Source: Colletes latitarsis (lineage: Eukaryota > Arthropoda > Insecta > Hymenoptera > Colletidae). Taken from it: a DNA stretch of 64,000 nucleotides. The notes beneath the pieces are model-generated. The model saw only the letters and a list, made by a program, of their open reading frames with translations. It was not told the origin of the DNA and made no database searches. The position numbers and the translations under genes were made by a program. Location of the stretch: assembly GCF_051014445.1 (NCBI RefSeq), contig NW_027488365.1, positions 8,742,001 to 8,806,000 on the forward strand, written 5' to 3'. Below, one piece after another: positions 9,880 through 22,058 of this stretch (positions within the stretch are counted from its first letter, which is position 1; the number at the start of each line of letters is the position of its first letter).

Positions 9880-11680
9880 AAAATATTGATCGAAACCAGG
9901 TATAGTTGATTGTTTCGGTGTGGTCCCACATTACTACGTGAACCAAACCAGAAATAGCCCAGGATCTAGCCATGAAGTATGAGAAATATGCGAAAGTATG
10001 AGCCTGATGAGGGCAAATCCTAGACCTAACCCAGACCTAACATGCGTTGTCCTCTAAAATATTTATCAAGACCAGGCTTAATCGACTGTTTCAGTGTGGT
10101 CCCACATTACTACGTGATCCAAACCAGAAAAAACCCAGGATCCGTTCAACAAGTATGTGAAGAATGCGAAAGTATGAGTCTGATGCGTGAAAATCCCAGG
10201 CCTAACCTAGACCTAACATGCGTTATCCTCAAAAATATTGATCGAAACCTGGTTTAATCGACTGTTTCAGTGTGGTACCACATTACTACGTGACCCAAAC
10301 CAGAAAAAACCCAGGATCTGCTCAACAAGTATGTGAAAGACGCGAAAGTATGAGCCTGATGAGGGCAAATCCCAGACCTATCCCAGACCAAACTTGCGTT
10401 ATCCTCTAAAATATTGATCGAAACCAGGTATAGTTGATTGTTTCGGTGTGGTCCCACATTACCACGTGAATCAAACCAGAAAAAACCCAGGATCCGTTCA
10501 ACAAGTATGTGAAGAATGCGAAAGTATGAGTCTGATGCGTGAAAATCCCAGGCCTAACCTAGACCTAACATGCGTTATCCTCAAAAATATTGATCCAAAC
10601 CAGGTTTAATGGTCTGTTTCAGTGTGGTAACACATTGCTACGTGATCCAAACCAGAAAAAACCCAGGATCAGTTGAACAGGTATGTGAAAAACGCGAAAG
10701 TATGAGCCTGATGAGGGCGAATCCCAGACCTATCCCAGACCTAACTTGCGTTGTCCTCTAAGATATTGATGGAAACCAGGTTTAATTGACTGTTTCAGTG
10801 TTGTACTTCATTACTACGTGAACCAAACGAGAAAAAACCCAGGATCCGTTCAACAAGTATGTGAAGAATGCGAAAGTATGAGTCTGATGCGTGAAAATCC
10901 CAGGCCTAACCTAGACCTAACATGCGTTGTCCTCTAAAATATTGATCCAAACCAGGTTTAATGGACTGTTTCAGCGTGGTACCACATTACTACGTGATCC
11001 AAACCAGTAAAAACCCAGGATCCGTTCAACAAGTATGTGAGGAATGCGAAAGTATGAGTCTGATGAGGGCAAATCCCAGACCTATCCCAGACCTAACATG
11101 CGTTATCCTCTAAAATATTTATCATGACCAGGTTTAATTGATTGTTTCAGTGTGGTCCCACATTACTACGTGATCCAAACCAGAAAAACCCAGGATCTGT
11201 TCAACAAGTATGTGAAAAACGCGAAAGTATGAGCCTGATGAGAGCAAATCCCAGACCTATCCCAGACCTAACTTGCGTTGTCCTCTAAGATATTGATGGA
11301 AACCAGGTTTAATTGACTGTTTCAGTGTTGTACTTCATTACTACGTGATGCAATCCAGAAAAAGCCCAGGATCTAGCCATCAAGTGTGAGAGATATGCGA
11401 AAGAATGAGCCTGATGAGAGCAAATCCCAGACCTAACCTAGACCTAACATGAATTATTCTCTAAAATATTTATCATGACCAGGATTAATTGATTGTTTCA
11501 GTGTGGTCCCACATTACTACGTGATCCAAACCAGAAAAAACCCAGGATCTGTTCAACAAGTATGAGAAAAACGCGAAAGTATGACCCTGATGAAGGCAAA
11601 TCCCAGACCTATCCCAGACCAAACTTGCGTTATCCTCTAAAATATTGATCGAAACCAGGTTTAATCGACTGTTTCAGTGT
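9880..11680 (+). repeat. 1.8-kb block P, copy 1
   Basis: About ten monomers that recur at 14,105-15,905 with a shift of 4,225 bp, which is 24 monomers plus 1 bp. Landmarks are CCAGGTATAGTTGATTG (9,896 and 14,121) and the type-1 variant GATGCGTGAAAATCCC. The partners diverge after CGACTGTTTCAG at about 11,680: this copy continues GTGGTACCACATTGCTACG and the partner GTGGTCCCACATTACTACG. The shorter ending at 11,681-12,494 is shared instead with 17,489-18,130. Confidence 0.82.
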
Positions 11681-12494
11681 GGTACCACATTGCTACGTGA
11701 TCCAAACCAGAAAAAACCCAGGATCAGTTCAACAAGTATGTGGAAAACGCGAAAGTATGAGCCTGATGAGGGCGAATCCCAAACCTATCCCAGACCTAAC
11801 TTGCGTTATCCTCTAAAATATTGATCGAAACCAGTTTTAATTGACTGTTTCAGCGTGGTACCACATTACTACGTGATACAATCCAGAAACAGCACAGGAT
11901 CTAGTCATGAAGTATGAGAAATATGCGAAAGTATGAGCCTGATGAGGGCAAATCCTAGACCTAACCCAAACCTAACATGCGTTCTCCTCTAAAATATTGA
12001 TCCAAACCAGGTTTAATGGACTGCTTCAGTGTGGTACCACCTCACTACGCGATCCAAAGCAGAAATAACCCTCGATCAGGCCAACATGTATGTTAAAACT
12101 GCGAAAGTATGACCCTGATGAGGGCAAACCCCAGGCCTAACCTAGACCTGACATACGTTGTCCTCTAAAATATTGATGGAAACCAGGTATAATTTACAGT
12201 TTCAGTGATGTACTTCATTACTACGTGATGCAATCCAGAAAAAGCCCAGGATCTAGCCATCAAGTATGAGAAATATGCGAAAGTATGAGCCTGATGAGGA
12301 CAAATCCCAGACCTATCCCAGACCAAACTTGCGTTATCCTCTAAAATATTGATCGAAACCAGGTTTAATCGACTGTTTCAGTGTGGTACCACATTGCTAC
12401 GTGATCCAAACCAGAAAAAACCCAGGATCAGTTCAACAAGTATGTGAAAAACGCGAAAGTATGACCCTGATGAGGGCGAATCCCAGACCTATCC
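11681..12494 (+). repeat. Block Q, copy 1
   Basis: Four to five monomers that reappear at about 17,489-18,130 with a shift of 5,808 bp, exactly 33 monomers. Landmarks are GTATGTGGAAAACGCG, GCACAGGATCTAGTC, CATGCGTTCTCCTC and the type-4 unit with CACTACGCGATCC. The block ends in type-3 units with GACCAAACTTGCG. Copying this block next to different partners created the mosaic of the 10-24 kb region. Confidence 0.78.
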
Positions 12495-15400
12495 CAGACC
12501 AAACTTGCGTTATCCTCTAAAATATTGATCGAAACCAGTTTTAATTGATTGTTTCAGCGTGGTACCACATTACTACGTGATCCAAACCAGTAAAAACCCA
12601 GGATCCGTTCAACAAGTATGTGAAGAATGCGAAAGTATGAGTCTGATGAGTGAAAAACCCCGGCCTAACCTAGACCTAACATGCGTTATCCTCAAAAATA
12701 TTGATCGAAACCTGGTTTAATCGACTGTTTCAGTGTGGTACCACATTACTATGTGATCCAAACCAGAAAATAACCCAGGATCTGTACAACGAGTATGTGA
12801 AGTGTGCGAAAGTATGAGTCTGATGAGGGCAAATCCCAGACCTATCCCAGACCTTAAAATGCGTTATCCTCTAAAATATTTATCAGGACCAGGTTTAATT
12901 GATTGTTTCAGTGTGATCCCACATTACTACGTGATCCAAGCCGGAAAAAACCCGGGATCCGTTCAAAAAGTATGTGAAGAATGCGAAAGTATGAGTCTGA
13001 TGAGTGAAAATCCCAGACCTAACCTAGACCTAACATGCGTTAGCCTCTAAAATATTTATCATGACCAGGTTTAATTGATTGTTTCAGTGTGGTCCCACAT
13101 TACTACGTGATCCAAACCAGAAGAAACCCAGGATCTGTTCAACAAGTATGTGAAAAACGCGAAAGTATGAGCCCGATGAGAGCAAATCCCAGACCTCTCC
13201 CAGACCTAACTTGCGTTGTCCTCTAAGATATTGATGGAAACCAGGTTTAATTGACTGTTCCAGTGTTGTACTTCATTACTACGTGATGCAATCCAGAAAT
13301 AGCCCAGGATCTAGCCATCAAGTATGAAAAATATGCGAAAGAATGAGCCTGATGAGAGCAAATCCCAGACCTAACCTAGACATAACATGAATTATTCTCT
13401 AAAATATTGATCAAAACCAGGTTTAATTGACAGTTTCAATGTGGTACCACATTACTACGTGATCCAATCCAGAAATAGCCCAGGATCCAGCCATGAAGTA
13501 TGAGAAATATGCGAAAGTATGAGCCTGATGGGGGCAAATCCTAGTCCTAACCCAGACCTAACATGCGTTATCCTCTAAAATATTTATCAAGACCAGGTTT
13601 AATTGAATGTTTCAGTGTGGTACCACATTACTACGTGAACCAAACCATAAAAAACCCGGTATCTGTTTAACATGTATGTGAAGAATGCTAAAGTATGAGT
13701 CTGATGAGTAAAAATCCCAGGCCTAACCTAGACCTAACATGCGCTATCCTCTAAAATATTGCTCCAAACCAGGTTTAATGGAGTGTTTCAGTGTGGTACC
13801 ACTTTACTACGTGATCCAAAGCAGAAAAAACCCTCGATCAGGTCAACATGTATGTTAAAACTGCGGAAGTATGACCCTGATGAGGGCAAATCCCAGGCCT
13901 AACCTAGACCTAACATGCGTTCTCCTCTAAAATATTGATCCAAACCAGGTTTGATGGACTGCTTCAGTGTGGTACCACTTCACTACGCGATCCAAAGCAG
14001 GAATAACCCTCGATCAGGCCAACATGTATGTTAAAACTGCGAAAGTATGACCCTGATGAGGGCAAACCCCAGGCCTAACCTAGACCTGACGTGCGTTATC
14101 CTCTAAAATATTGATCGAAACCAGGTATAGTTGATTGTTCCGGTGTGGTCCCACATTACTACGTGAACCAAACCAGAAATAGCCCAGGATCTAGCCATGA
14201 AGTATGAGAAATATGCGAAAGTATGAGCCTGATGAGGGCAAATCCTAGACCTAACCCAGACCTAACATGCGTTGTCCTCTAAAATATTTATCAAGACCAG
14301 GTTTAATCGACTGTTTCAGTGTGGTCCCACATTACTACGTGATCCAAACCAGAAAAAACCCAGGATCTGTTCAACAAGTATGTGAAGAATGCGAAAGTAT
14401 GAGTCTGATGCGTGAAAATCCCAGGCCTAACCTAGACCTAACATGCGTTATCCTCAAAAATATTGATCGAAACCTGGTTTAATCGACTGTTTCAGTGTGG
14501 TACCACATTACTACGTGACCCAAACCAGAAAAAACCCAGGATCTGCTCAACAAGTATGTGAAAGACGCGAAAGTATGAGCCTGATGAGGGCAAATCCCAG
14601 CCCTATCCCAGACCAAACTTGCGTTATCCTCTAAAATATTGATCGAAACCAGGTATAGTTGATTGTTTCGGTGTGGTCCCACATTACCACGTGAACCAAA
14701 CCAGAAAAAACCCAGGATCCGTTCAACAAGTATGTGACGAATGCGAAAGTATGAGTCTGATGCGTGAAAATCCCAGGCCTAACCTAGACCTAACATGCGT
14801 TATCCTCAAAAATATTGATCCAAACCAGGTTTAATGGACTGTTTCAGTGTGGTAACACATTGCTACGTGATCCATACCAGAAAAAACCCAGGATCAGTTG
14901 AACAGGTATGTGAAAAACGCGAAAGTATGAGCCTGATGAGGGCGAATCCCAGACCTATCCCAGACCTAACTTGCGTTGTCCTCTAAGATATTGATGGAAA
15001 CCAGGTTTAATTGACTGTTTCAGTGTTGTACTTCATTACTACGTGAACCAAACCAGAAAAAACCCAGGATCCGTTCAACAAGTATGTGAAGAATGCGAAA
15101 GTATGAGTCTGATGCATGAAAATCCCAGGCCTAACCTAGACCTAACATGCGTTGTCCTCTAAAATATTGATCCAAACCAGGTTTAATGGACTGTTTCAGC
15201 GTGGTACCACATTACTACGTGATCCAAACCAGTAAAAACCCAGGATCCGTTCAACAAGTATGTGAGGAATGCGAAAGTATGAGTCTGATGAGGGCAAATC
15301 CCAGACCTATCCCAGACCTAACATGCGTTATCCTCTAAAATATTTATCATGACCAGGTTTAATTGATTGTTTCAGGGTGGTCCCACATTACTACGTGATC

Positions 15401-15898
15401 CAAACCAGAAAAACCCAGGATCTGTTCAACAAGTATGTGAAAAACGCGAAAGTATGAGCCTGATGAGAGCAAATCCCAGACCTATCCCAGACCTAACTTG
15501 CGTTGTCCTCTAAGATATTGATGGAAACCAGGTTTAATTGACTGTTTCAGTGTTGTACTTCATTACTACGTGATGCAATCCAGATAAAGCCCAGGATCTA
15601 GCCATTAAGTGTGAGAGATATGCGAAACAATGAGCCTGATGAGAGCAAATCCCAGACCTAACCTAGACCTAACATGAATTATTCTCTAAAATATTTATCA
15701 TGACCAGGTTTAATTGATTGTTTCAGTGTGGTCCCACATTACTACGTGATCCAAACCAGAAAAAACCCAGGATCTGTTCAACAAGTATGTGAAAAACGCG
15801 AAAGTATGACCCTGATGAAGGCAAATCCCAGACCTATCCCAGACCAAACTTGCGTTATCCTCTAAAATATTGATCGAAACCAGGTTTAATCGACTGTT
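12495..15898 (+). repeat. 3.4-kb segmental duplication, copy 1
   Basis: Nineteen monomers repeated at 18,655-22,058 with a constant shift of 6,160 bp (35 monomers exactly). I noticed about ten differences over 3.4 kb. Examples are CTGTACAACGAG versus CTGTTCAACGAG near 12,783, TTTCAATGTGG versus TTTCAGTGTGG near 13,434, and GTGACGAATG versus GTGAAGAATG near 14,735. No indels were noticed. The unit contains a unique-looking monomer with AAACCATAAAAAACCCGG at 13,643. The high similarity indicates recent copying. Confidence 0.88.
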
Positions 15899-15899
15899 T
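14317..15899 (+). repeat. 1,583-bp tandem duplication, copy 1
   Basis: Nine monomers less 1 bp, directly followed by a second copy. The shared junction word CCAGGTTTAATCGACTGTTT occurs at the start and at about 15,884-15,903, as expected for in-register unequal exchange. The unit holds GATGCGTGAAAATCCC type-1 monomers, the GGTAACACATTGCTACG dyad variant and AGTGTGAGAGATATGCG type-2 monomers. Confidence 0.87.
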
Positions 15900-17482
15900 C
15901 AGTGTGGTCCCACATTACTACGTGATCCAAACCAGAAAAAACCCAGGATCTGTTCAACAAGTATGTGAAGAATGCGAAAGTATGAGTCTGATGCGTGAAA
16001 ATCCCAGGCCTAACCTAGACCTAACATGCGTTATCCTCAAAAATATTGATCGAAACCTGGTTTAATCGACTGTTTCAGTGTGGTACCACATTACTACGTG
16101 ACCCAAACCAGAAAAAACCCAGGATCTGCTCAACAAGTATGTGAAAGACGCGAAAGTATGAGCCTGATGAGGGCAAATCCCAGCCCTATCCCAGACCAAA
16201 CTTGCGTTATCCTCTAAAATATTGATCGAAACCAGGTATAGTTGATTGTTTCGGTGTGGTCCCACATTACCACGTGAACCAAACCAGAAAAAACCCAGGA
16301 TCCGTTCAACAAGTATGTGAAGAATGCGAAAGTATGAGTCTGATGCGTGAAAATCCCAGGCCTAACCTAGACCTAACATGCGTTATCCTCAAAAATATTG
16401 ATCCAAACCAGGTTTAATGGACTGTTTCAGTGTGGTAACACATTGCTACGTGATCCAAACCAGAAAAAACCCAGGATCAGTTGAACAGGTATGTGAAAAA
16501 CGCGAAAGTATGAGCCTGATGAGGGCGAATCCCAGACCTATCCCAGACCTAACTTGCGTTGTCCTCTAAGATATTGATGGAAACCAGGTTTAATTGACTG
16601 TTTCGGTGTTGTACTTCATTACTACGTGAACCAAACCAGAAAAAACCCAGGATCCGTTCAACAAGTATGTGAAGAATGCGAAAGTATGAGTCTGATGCGT
16701 GAAAATCCCAGACCTAACCTAGACCTAACATGCGTTGTCCTCTAAAATATTGATCCAAACCAGGTTTAATGGACTGTTTCAGCGTGGTACCACATTACTA
16801 CGTGATCCAAACCAGTAAAAACCCAGGATCCGTTCAACAAGTATGTGAGGAATGCGAAAGTATGAGTCTGATGAGGGCAAATCCCAGACCTATCCCAGAC
16901 CTAACATGCGTTATCCTCTAAAATATTTATCATGACCAGGTTTAATTGATTGTTTCAGTGTGGTCCCACATTACTACGTGATCCAAACCAGAAAAACCCA
17001 GGATCTTTTCAACAAGTATGTGAAAAACGCGAAAGTATGAGCCTGATGAGAGCAAATCCCAGACCTATCCCAGACCTAACTTGCGTTGTCCTCTAAGATA
17101 TTGATGGAAACCAGGTTTAATTGACTGTTTCAGTGTTGTACTTCATTACTACGTGATGCAATCCAGATAAAGCCCAGGATCTAGCCATTAAGTGTGAGAG
17201 ATATGCGAAACAATGAGCCTGATGAGAGCAAATCCCAGACCTAACCTAGACCTAACATGAATTATTCTCTAAAATATTTATCATGACCAGGTTTAATTGA
17301 TTGTTTCAGTGTGGTCCTACATTACTACGTGATCCAAACCAGAAAAAACCCAGGATCTGTTCAACAAGTATGTGAAAAACGCGAAAGTATGACCCTGATG
17401 AAGGCAAATCCCAGACCTATCCCAGACCAAACTTGCGTTATCCTCTAAAATATTGATCGAAACCAGGTTTAATCGACTGTTT
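15900..17482 (+). repeat. 1,583-bp tandem duplication, copy 2
   Basis: A near-identical repeat of 14,317-15,899. Differences seen include GATCCATACC versus GATCCAAACC, TTTCAGTGTTG versus TTTCGGTGTTG, and GGATCTGTTC versus GGATCTTTTC. It shares GGTCCTACATT (about 17,313) with the copy at 21,889. It is therefore this second copy, with its flank from 17,481, that was carried to 20,477 onwards at a shift of 4,577 bp. Confidence 0.87.
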
Positions 17483-17740
17483 GAGTGTGGTACCACATTA
17501 CTACGTGATCCAAACCAGAAAAAACCCAGGATCAGTTCAACAAGTATGTGGAAAACGCGAAAGTGTGAGCCTGATGAGGGCGAATCCCAAACCTATCCCA
17601 GACCTAACTTGCGTTATCCTCTAAAATATTGATCGAAACCAGTTTTAATTGACTGTTTCAGCGTGGTACCACATTACTACGTGATACAATCCAGAAACAG
17701 CACAGGATCTAGTCATGAAGTATGAGAAATATGGGAAAGT

Positions 17741-18092
17741 ATGAGCCTGATGAGGGCAAATCCTAGACCTAACCCAAACCTAACATGCGTTCTCCTCTAA
17801 AATATTGATCCAAACCAGGTTTAATGGACTGCTTCAGTGTGGTACCACCTCTCTACGCGATCCAAAGCAGAAATAACCCTCGATCAGGCCAACATGTATG
17901 TTAAAACTGCGAAAGTATGACCCTGATGAGGGCAAACCCCAGGCCTAACCTAGACCTGACATACGTTGTCCTCTAAAATATTGATGGAAACCAGGTATAA
18001 TTTACAGTTTCAGTGATGTACTTCATTACTACGTGATGCAATCCAGAAAAAGCCCAGGATCTAGCCATCAAGTATGAGAAATATGCGAAAGA
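17741..18092 (+). repeat. 352-bp dimer, copy 1
   Basis: A type-4 plus type-2 pair: CATGCGTTCTCCTC unit with CTCTACGCGATCC, then a unit with GTATAATTTACAG and GTGATGTACTTCATT. The whole pair recurs 352 bp later (TAACATGCGTTCTCC at 17,780 and 18,132). Confidence 0.83.
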
Positions 18093-18478
18093 ATGAGCCT
18101 GATGAGGGCAAATCCTAGACCTAACCCAAACCTAACATGCGTTCTCCTCTAAAATATTGATCCAAACCAGGTTTAATGGACTGCTTCAGTGTGGTACCAC
18201 CTCACTACGCGATCCAAAGCAGAAATAACCCTCGATCAGGCCAACATGTATGTTAAAACTGCGAAAGTATGACCCTGATGAGGGCAAACCCCAGGCCTAA
18301 CCTAGACCTGACATACGTTGTCCTCTAAAATATTGATGGAAACCAGGTATAATTTACAGTTTCAGTGATGTACTTCATTACTACGTGATGCAATCCAGAA
18401 AAAGCCCAGGATCTAGCCATCAAGTATGAGAAATATGCGAAAGAATGAGCCTGATGAGGGCAAATCCTAGACCTAACC
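18093..18478 (+). repeat. 352-bp dimer, copy 2
   Basis: A direct copy of the preceding dimer, with CACTACGCG instead of CTCTACGCG. The match ends at CCCAGACC (copy 1 has CCCAAACC). The equivalent place at 22.3-22.7 kb has only one dimer, so the extra copy arose, or was lost, after the large duplication. Confidence 0.83.
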
Positions 18479-18654
18479 CAGACCTAACATGCGTTATCCT
18501 CTAAAATATTTATCAATACCAGGTTTAATTGATTGTTTCAGTGTGGTCCCACTTTACTACGTGATCCAAACCAGAAAAAACCCAGGATCTGTTCAACAAG
18601 TACGTGAAAAACGCGAAAGTATGAGCCTGATGAGGACAAATCCCAGACCTATCC

Positions 18655-21600
18655 CAGACCAAACTTGCGTTATCCTCTAAAATATTGATCGAAACCAGTT
18701 TTAATTGACTGTTTCAGCGTGGTACCACATTACTACGTGATCCAAACCAGTAAAAACCCAGGATCCGTTCAACAAGTATGTGAAGAATGCGAAAGTATGA
18801 GTCTGATGAGTGAAAAACCCCGGCCTAACCTAGACCTAACATGCGTTATCCTCAAAAATATTGATCGAAACCTGGTTTAATCGACTGTTTCAGTGTGGTA
18901 CCACATTACTATGTGATCCAAACCAGAAAATAACCCAGGATCTGTTCAACGAGTATGTGAAGTGTGCGAAAGTATGAGTCTGATGAGGGCAAATCCCAGA
19001 CCTATCCCAGACCTTAAAATGCGTTATCCTCTAAAATATTTATCAGGACCAGGTTTAATTGATTGTTTCAGTGTGATCCCACATTACTACGTGATCCAAG
19101 CCGGAAAAAACCCGGGATCCGTTCAAAAAGTATGTGAAGAATGCGAAAGTATGAGTCTGATGAGTGAAAATCCCAGACCTAACCTAGACCTAACATGCGT
19201 TAGCCTCTAAAATATTTATCATGACCAGGTTTAATTGATTGTTTCAGTGTGGTCCCACATTACTACGTGATCCAAACCAGAAGAAACCCAGGATCTGTTC
19301 AACAAGTATGTGAAAAACGCGAAAGTATGAGCCCGATGAGAGCAAATCCCAGACCTCTCCCAGACCTAACTTGCGTTGTCCTCTAAGATATTGATGGAAA
19401 CCAGGTTTAATTGACTGTTCCAGTGTTGTACTTCATTACTACGTGATGCAATCCAGAAATAGCCCAGGATCTAGCCATCAAGTATGAAAAATATGCGAAA
19501 GAATGAGCCTGATGAGAGCAAATCCCAGACCTAACCTAGACATAACATGAATTATTCTCTAAAATATTGATCAAAACCAGGTTTAATTGACAGTTTCAGT
19601 GTGGTACCACATTACTACGTGATCCAATCTAGAAATAGCCCAGGATCCAGCCATGAAGTATGAGAAATAAGCGAAAGTATGAGCCTGATGGGGGCAAATC
19701 CTAGTCCTAACCCAGACCTAACATGCGTTATCCTCTAAAATATTTATCAAGACCAGGTTTAATTGAATGTTTCAGTGTGGTACCACATTACTACGTGAAC
19801 CAAACCATAAAAAACCCGGTATCTGTTTAACATGTATGTGAAGAATGCTAAAGTATGAGTCTGATGAGTAAAAATCCCAGGCCTAACCTAGACCTAACAT
19901 GCGCTATCCTCTAAAATATTGCTCCAAACCAGGTTTAATGGAGTGTTTCAGTGTGGTACCACTTTACTACGTGATCCAAAGCAGAAAAAACCCTCGATCA
20001 GGTCAACATGTATGTTAAAACTGCGGAAGTATGACCCTGATGAGGGCAAATCCCAGGCCTAACCTAGACCTAACATGCGTTCTCCTCTAAAATATTGATC
20101 CAAACCAGGTTTGATGGACTGCTTCAGTGTGGTACCACTTCACTACGCGATCCAAAGCAGGAATAACCCTCGATCAGGCCAACATGTATGTTAAAACTGC
20201 GAAAGTATGACCCTGATGAGGGCAAACCCCAGGCCTAACCTAGACCTGACGTGCGTTATCCTCTAAAATATTGATCGAAACCAGGTATAGTTGATTGTTC
20301 CGGTGTGGTCCCACATTACTACGTGAACCAAACCAGAAATAGCCCAGGATCTAGCCATGAAGTATGAGAAATATGCGAAAGTATGAGCCTGATGAGGGCA
20401 AATCCTAGACCTAACCCAGACCTAACATGCGTTGTCCTCTAAAATATTTATCAAGACCAGGTTTAATCGACTGTTTCAGTGTGGTCCCACATTACTACGT
20501 GATCCAAACCAGAAAAAACCCAGGATCTGTTCAACAAGTATGTGAAGAATGCGAAAGTATGAGTCTGATGCGTGAAAATCCCAGGCCTAACCTAGACCTA
20601 ACATGCGTTATCCTCAAAAATATTGATCGAAACCTGGTTTAATCGACTGTTTCAGTGTGGTACCACATTACTACGTGACCCAAACCAGAAAAAACCCAGG
20701 ATCTGCTCAACAAGTATGTGAAAGACGCGAAAGTATGAGCCTGATGAGGGCAAATCCCAGCCCTATCCCAGACCAAACTTGCGTTATCCTCTAAAATATT
20801 GATCGAAACCAGGTATAGTTGATTGTTTCGGTGTGGTCCCACATTACCACGTGAACCAAACCAGAAAAAACCCAGGATCCGTTCAACAAGTATGTGAAGA
20901 ATGCGAAAGTATGAGTCTGATGCGTGAAAATCCCAGGCCTAACCTAGACCTAACATGCGTTATCCTCAAAAATATTGATCCAAACCAGGTTTAATGGACT
21001 GTTTCAGTGTGGTAACACATTGCTACGTGATCCATACCAGAAAAAACCCAGGATCAGTTGAACAGGTATGTGAAAAACGCGAAAGTATGAGCCTGATGAG
21101 GGCGAATCCCAGACCTATCCCAGACCTAACTTGCGTTGTCCTCTAAGATATTGATGGAAACCAGGTTTAATTGACTGTTTCAGTGTTGTACTTCATTACT
21201 ACGTGAACCAAACCAGAAAAAACCCAGGATCCGTTCAACAAGTATGTGAAGAATGCGAAAGTATGAGTCTGATGCGTGAAAATCCCAGGCCTAACCTAGA
21301 CCTAACATGCGTTGTCCTCTAAAATATTGATCCAAACCAGGTTTAATGGACTGTTTCAGCGTGGTACCACATTACTACGTGATCCAAACCAGTAAAAACC
21401 CAGGATCCGTTCAACAAGTATGTGAGGAATGCGAAAGTATGAGTCTGATGAGGGCAAATCCCAGACCTATCCCAGACCTAACATGCGTTATCCTCTAAAA
21501 TATTTATCATGACCAGGTTTAATTGATTGTTTCAGTGTGGTCCCACATTACTACGTGATCCAAACCAGAAAAACCCAGGATCTGTTCAACAAGTATGTGA

Positions 21601-22058
21601 AAAACGCGAAAGTATGAGCCTGATGAGAGCAAATCCCAGACCTATCCCAGACCTAACTTGCGTTGTCCTCTAAGATATTGATGGAAACCAGGTTTAATTG
21701 ACTGTTTCAGTGTTGTACTTCATTACTACGTGATGCAATCCAGATAAAGCCCAGGATCTAGCCATTAAGTGTGAGAGATATGCGAAACAATGAGCCTGAT
21801 GAGAGCAAATCCCAGACCTAACCTAGACCTAACATGAATTATTCTCTAAAATATTTATCATGACCAGGTTTAATTGATTGTTTCAGTGTGGTCCTACATT
21901 ACTACGTGATCCAAACCAGAAAAAACCCAGGATCTGTTCAACAAGTATGTGAAAAACGCGAAAGTATGACCCTGATGAAGGCAAATCCCAGACCTATCCC
22001 AGACCAAACTTGCGTTATCCTCTAAAATATTGATCGAAACCAGGTTTAATCGACTGTT
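18655..22058 (+). repeat. 3.4-kb segmental duplication, copy 2
   Basis: The partner of 12,495-15,898 at +6,160 bp. It keeps the same monomer order, including the AAACCATAAAAAACCCGG unit at 19,803. At 22,058 the sequence leaves that partner at TTTGAGTGTGG and follows 17,481 onwards instead (shift 4,577 bp). One tandem copy of the 1,583-bp unit is missing here relative to 14.3-17.5 kb. Confidence 0.88.

Noticed and set aside
14479..14682. Antisense open frames of about 60-67 codons (also at 9,738-9,929, 10,254-10,457, 16,062-16,265, 20,639-20,842, 25,216-25,419 and 34,087-34,269)
   Set aside because: Each spans a monomer junction on the reverse strand and repeats because the underlying block was duplicated. 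Nothing supports translation.
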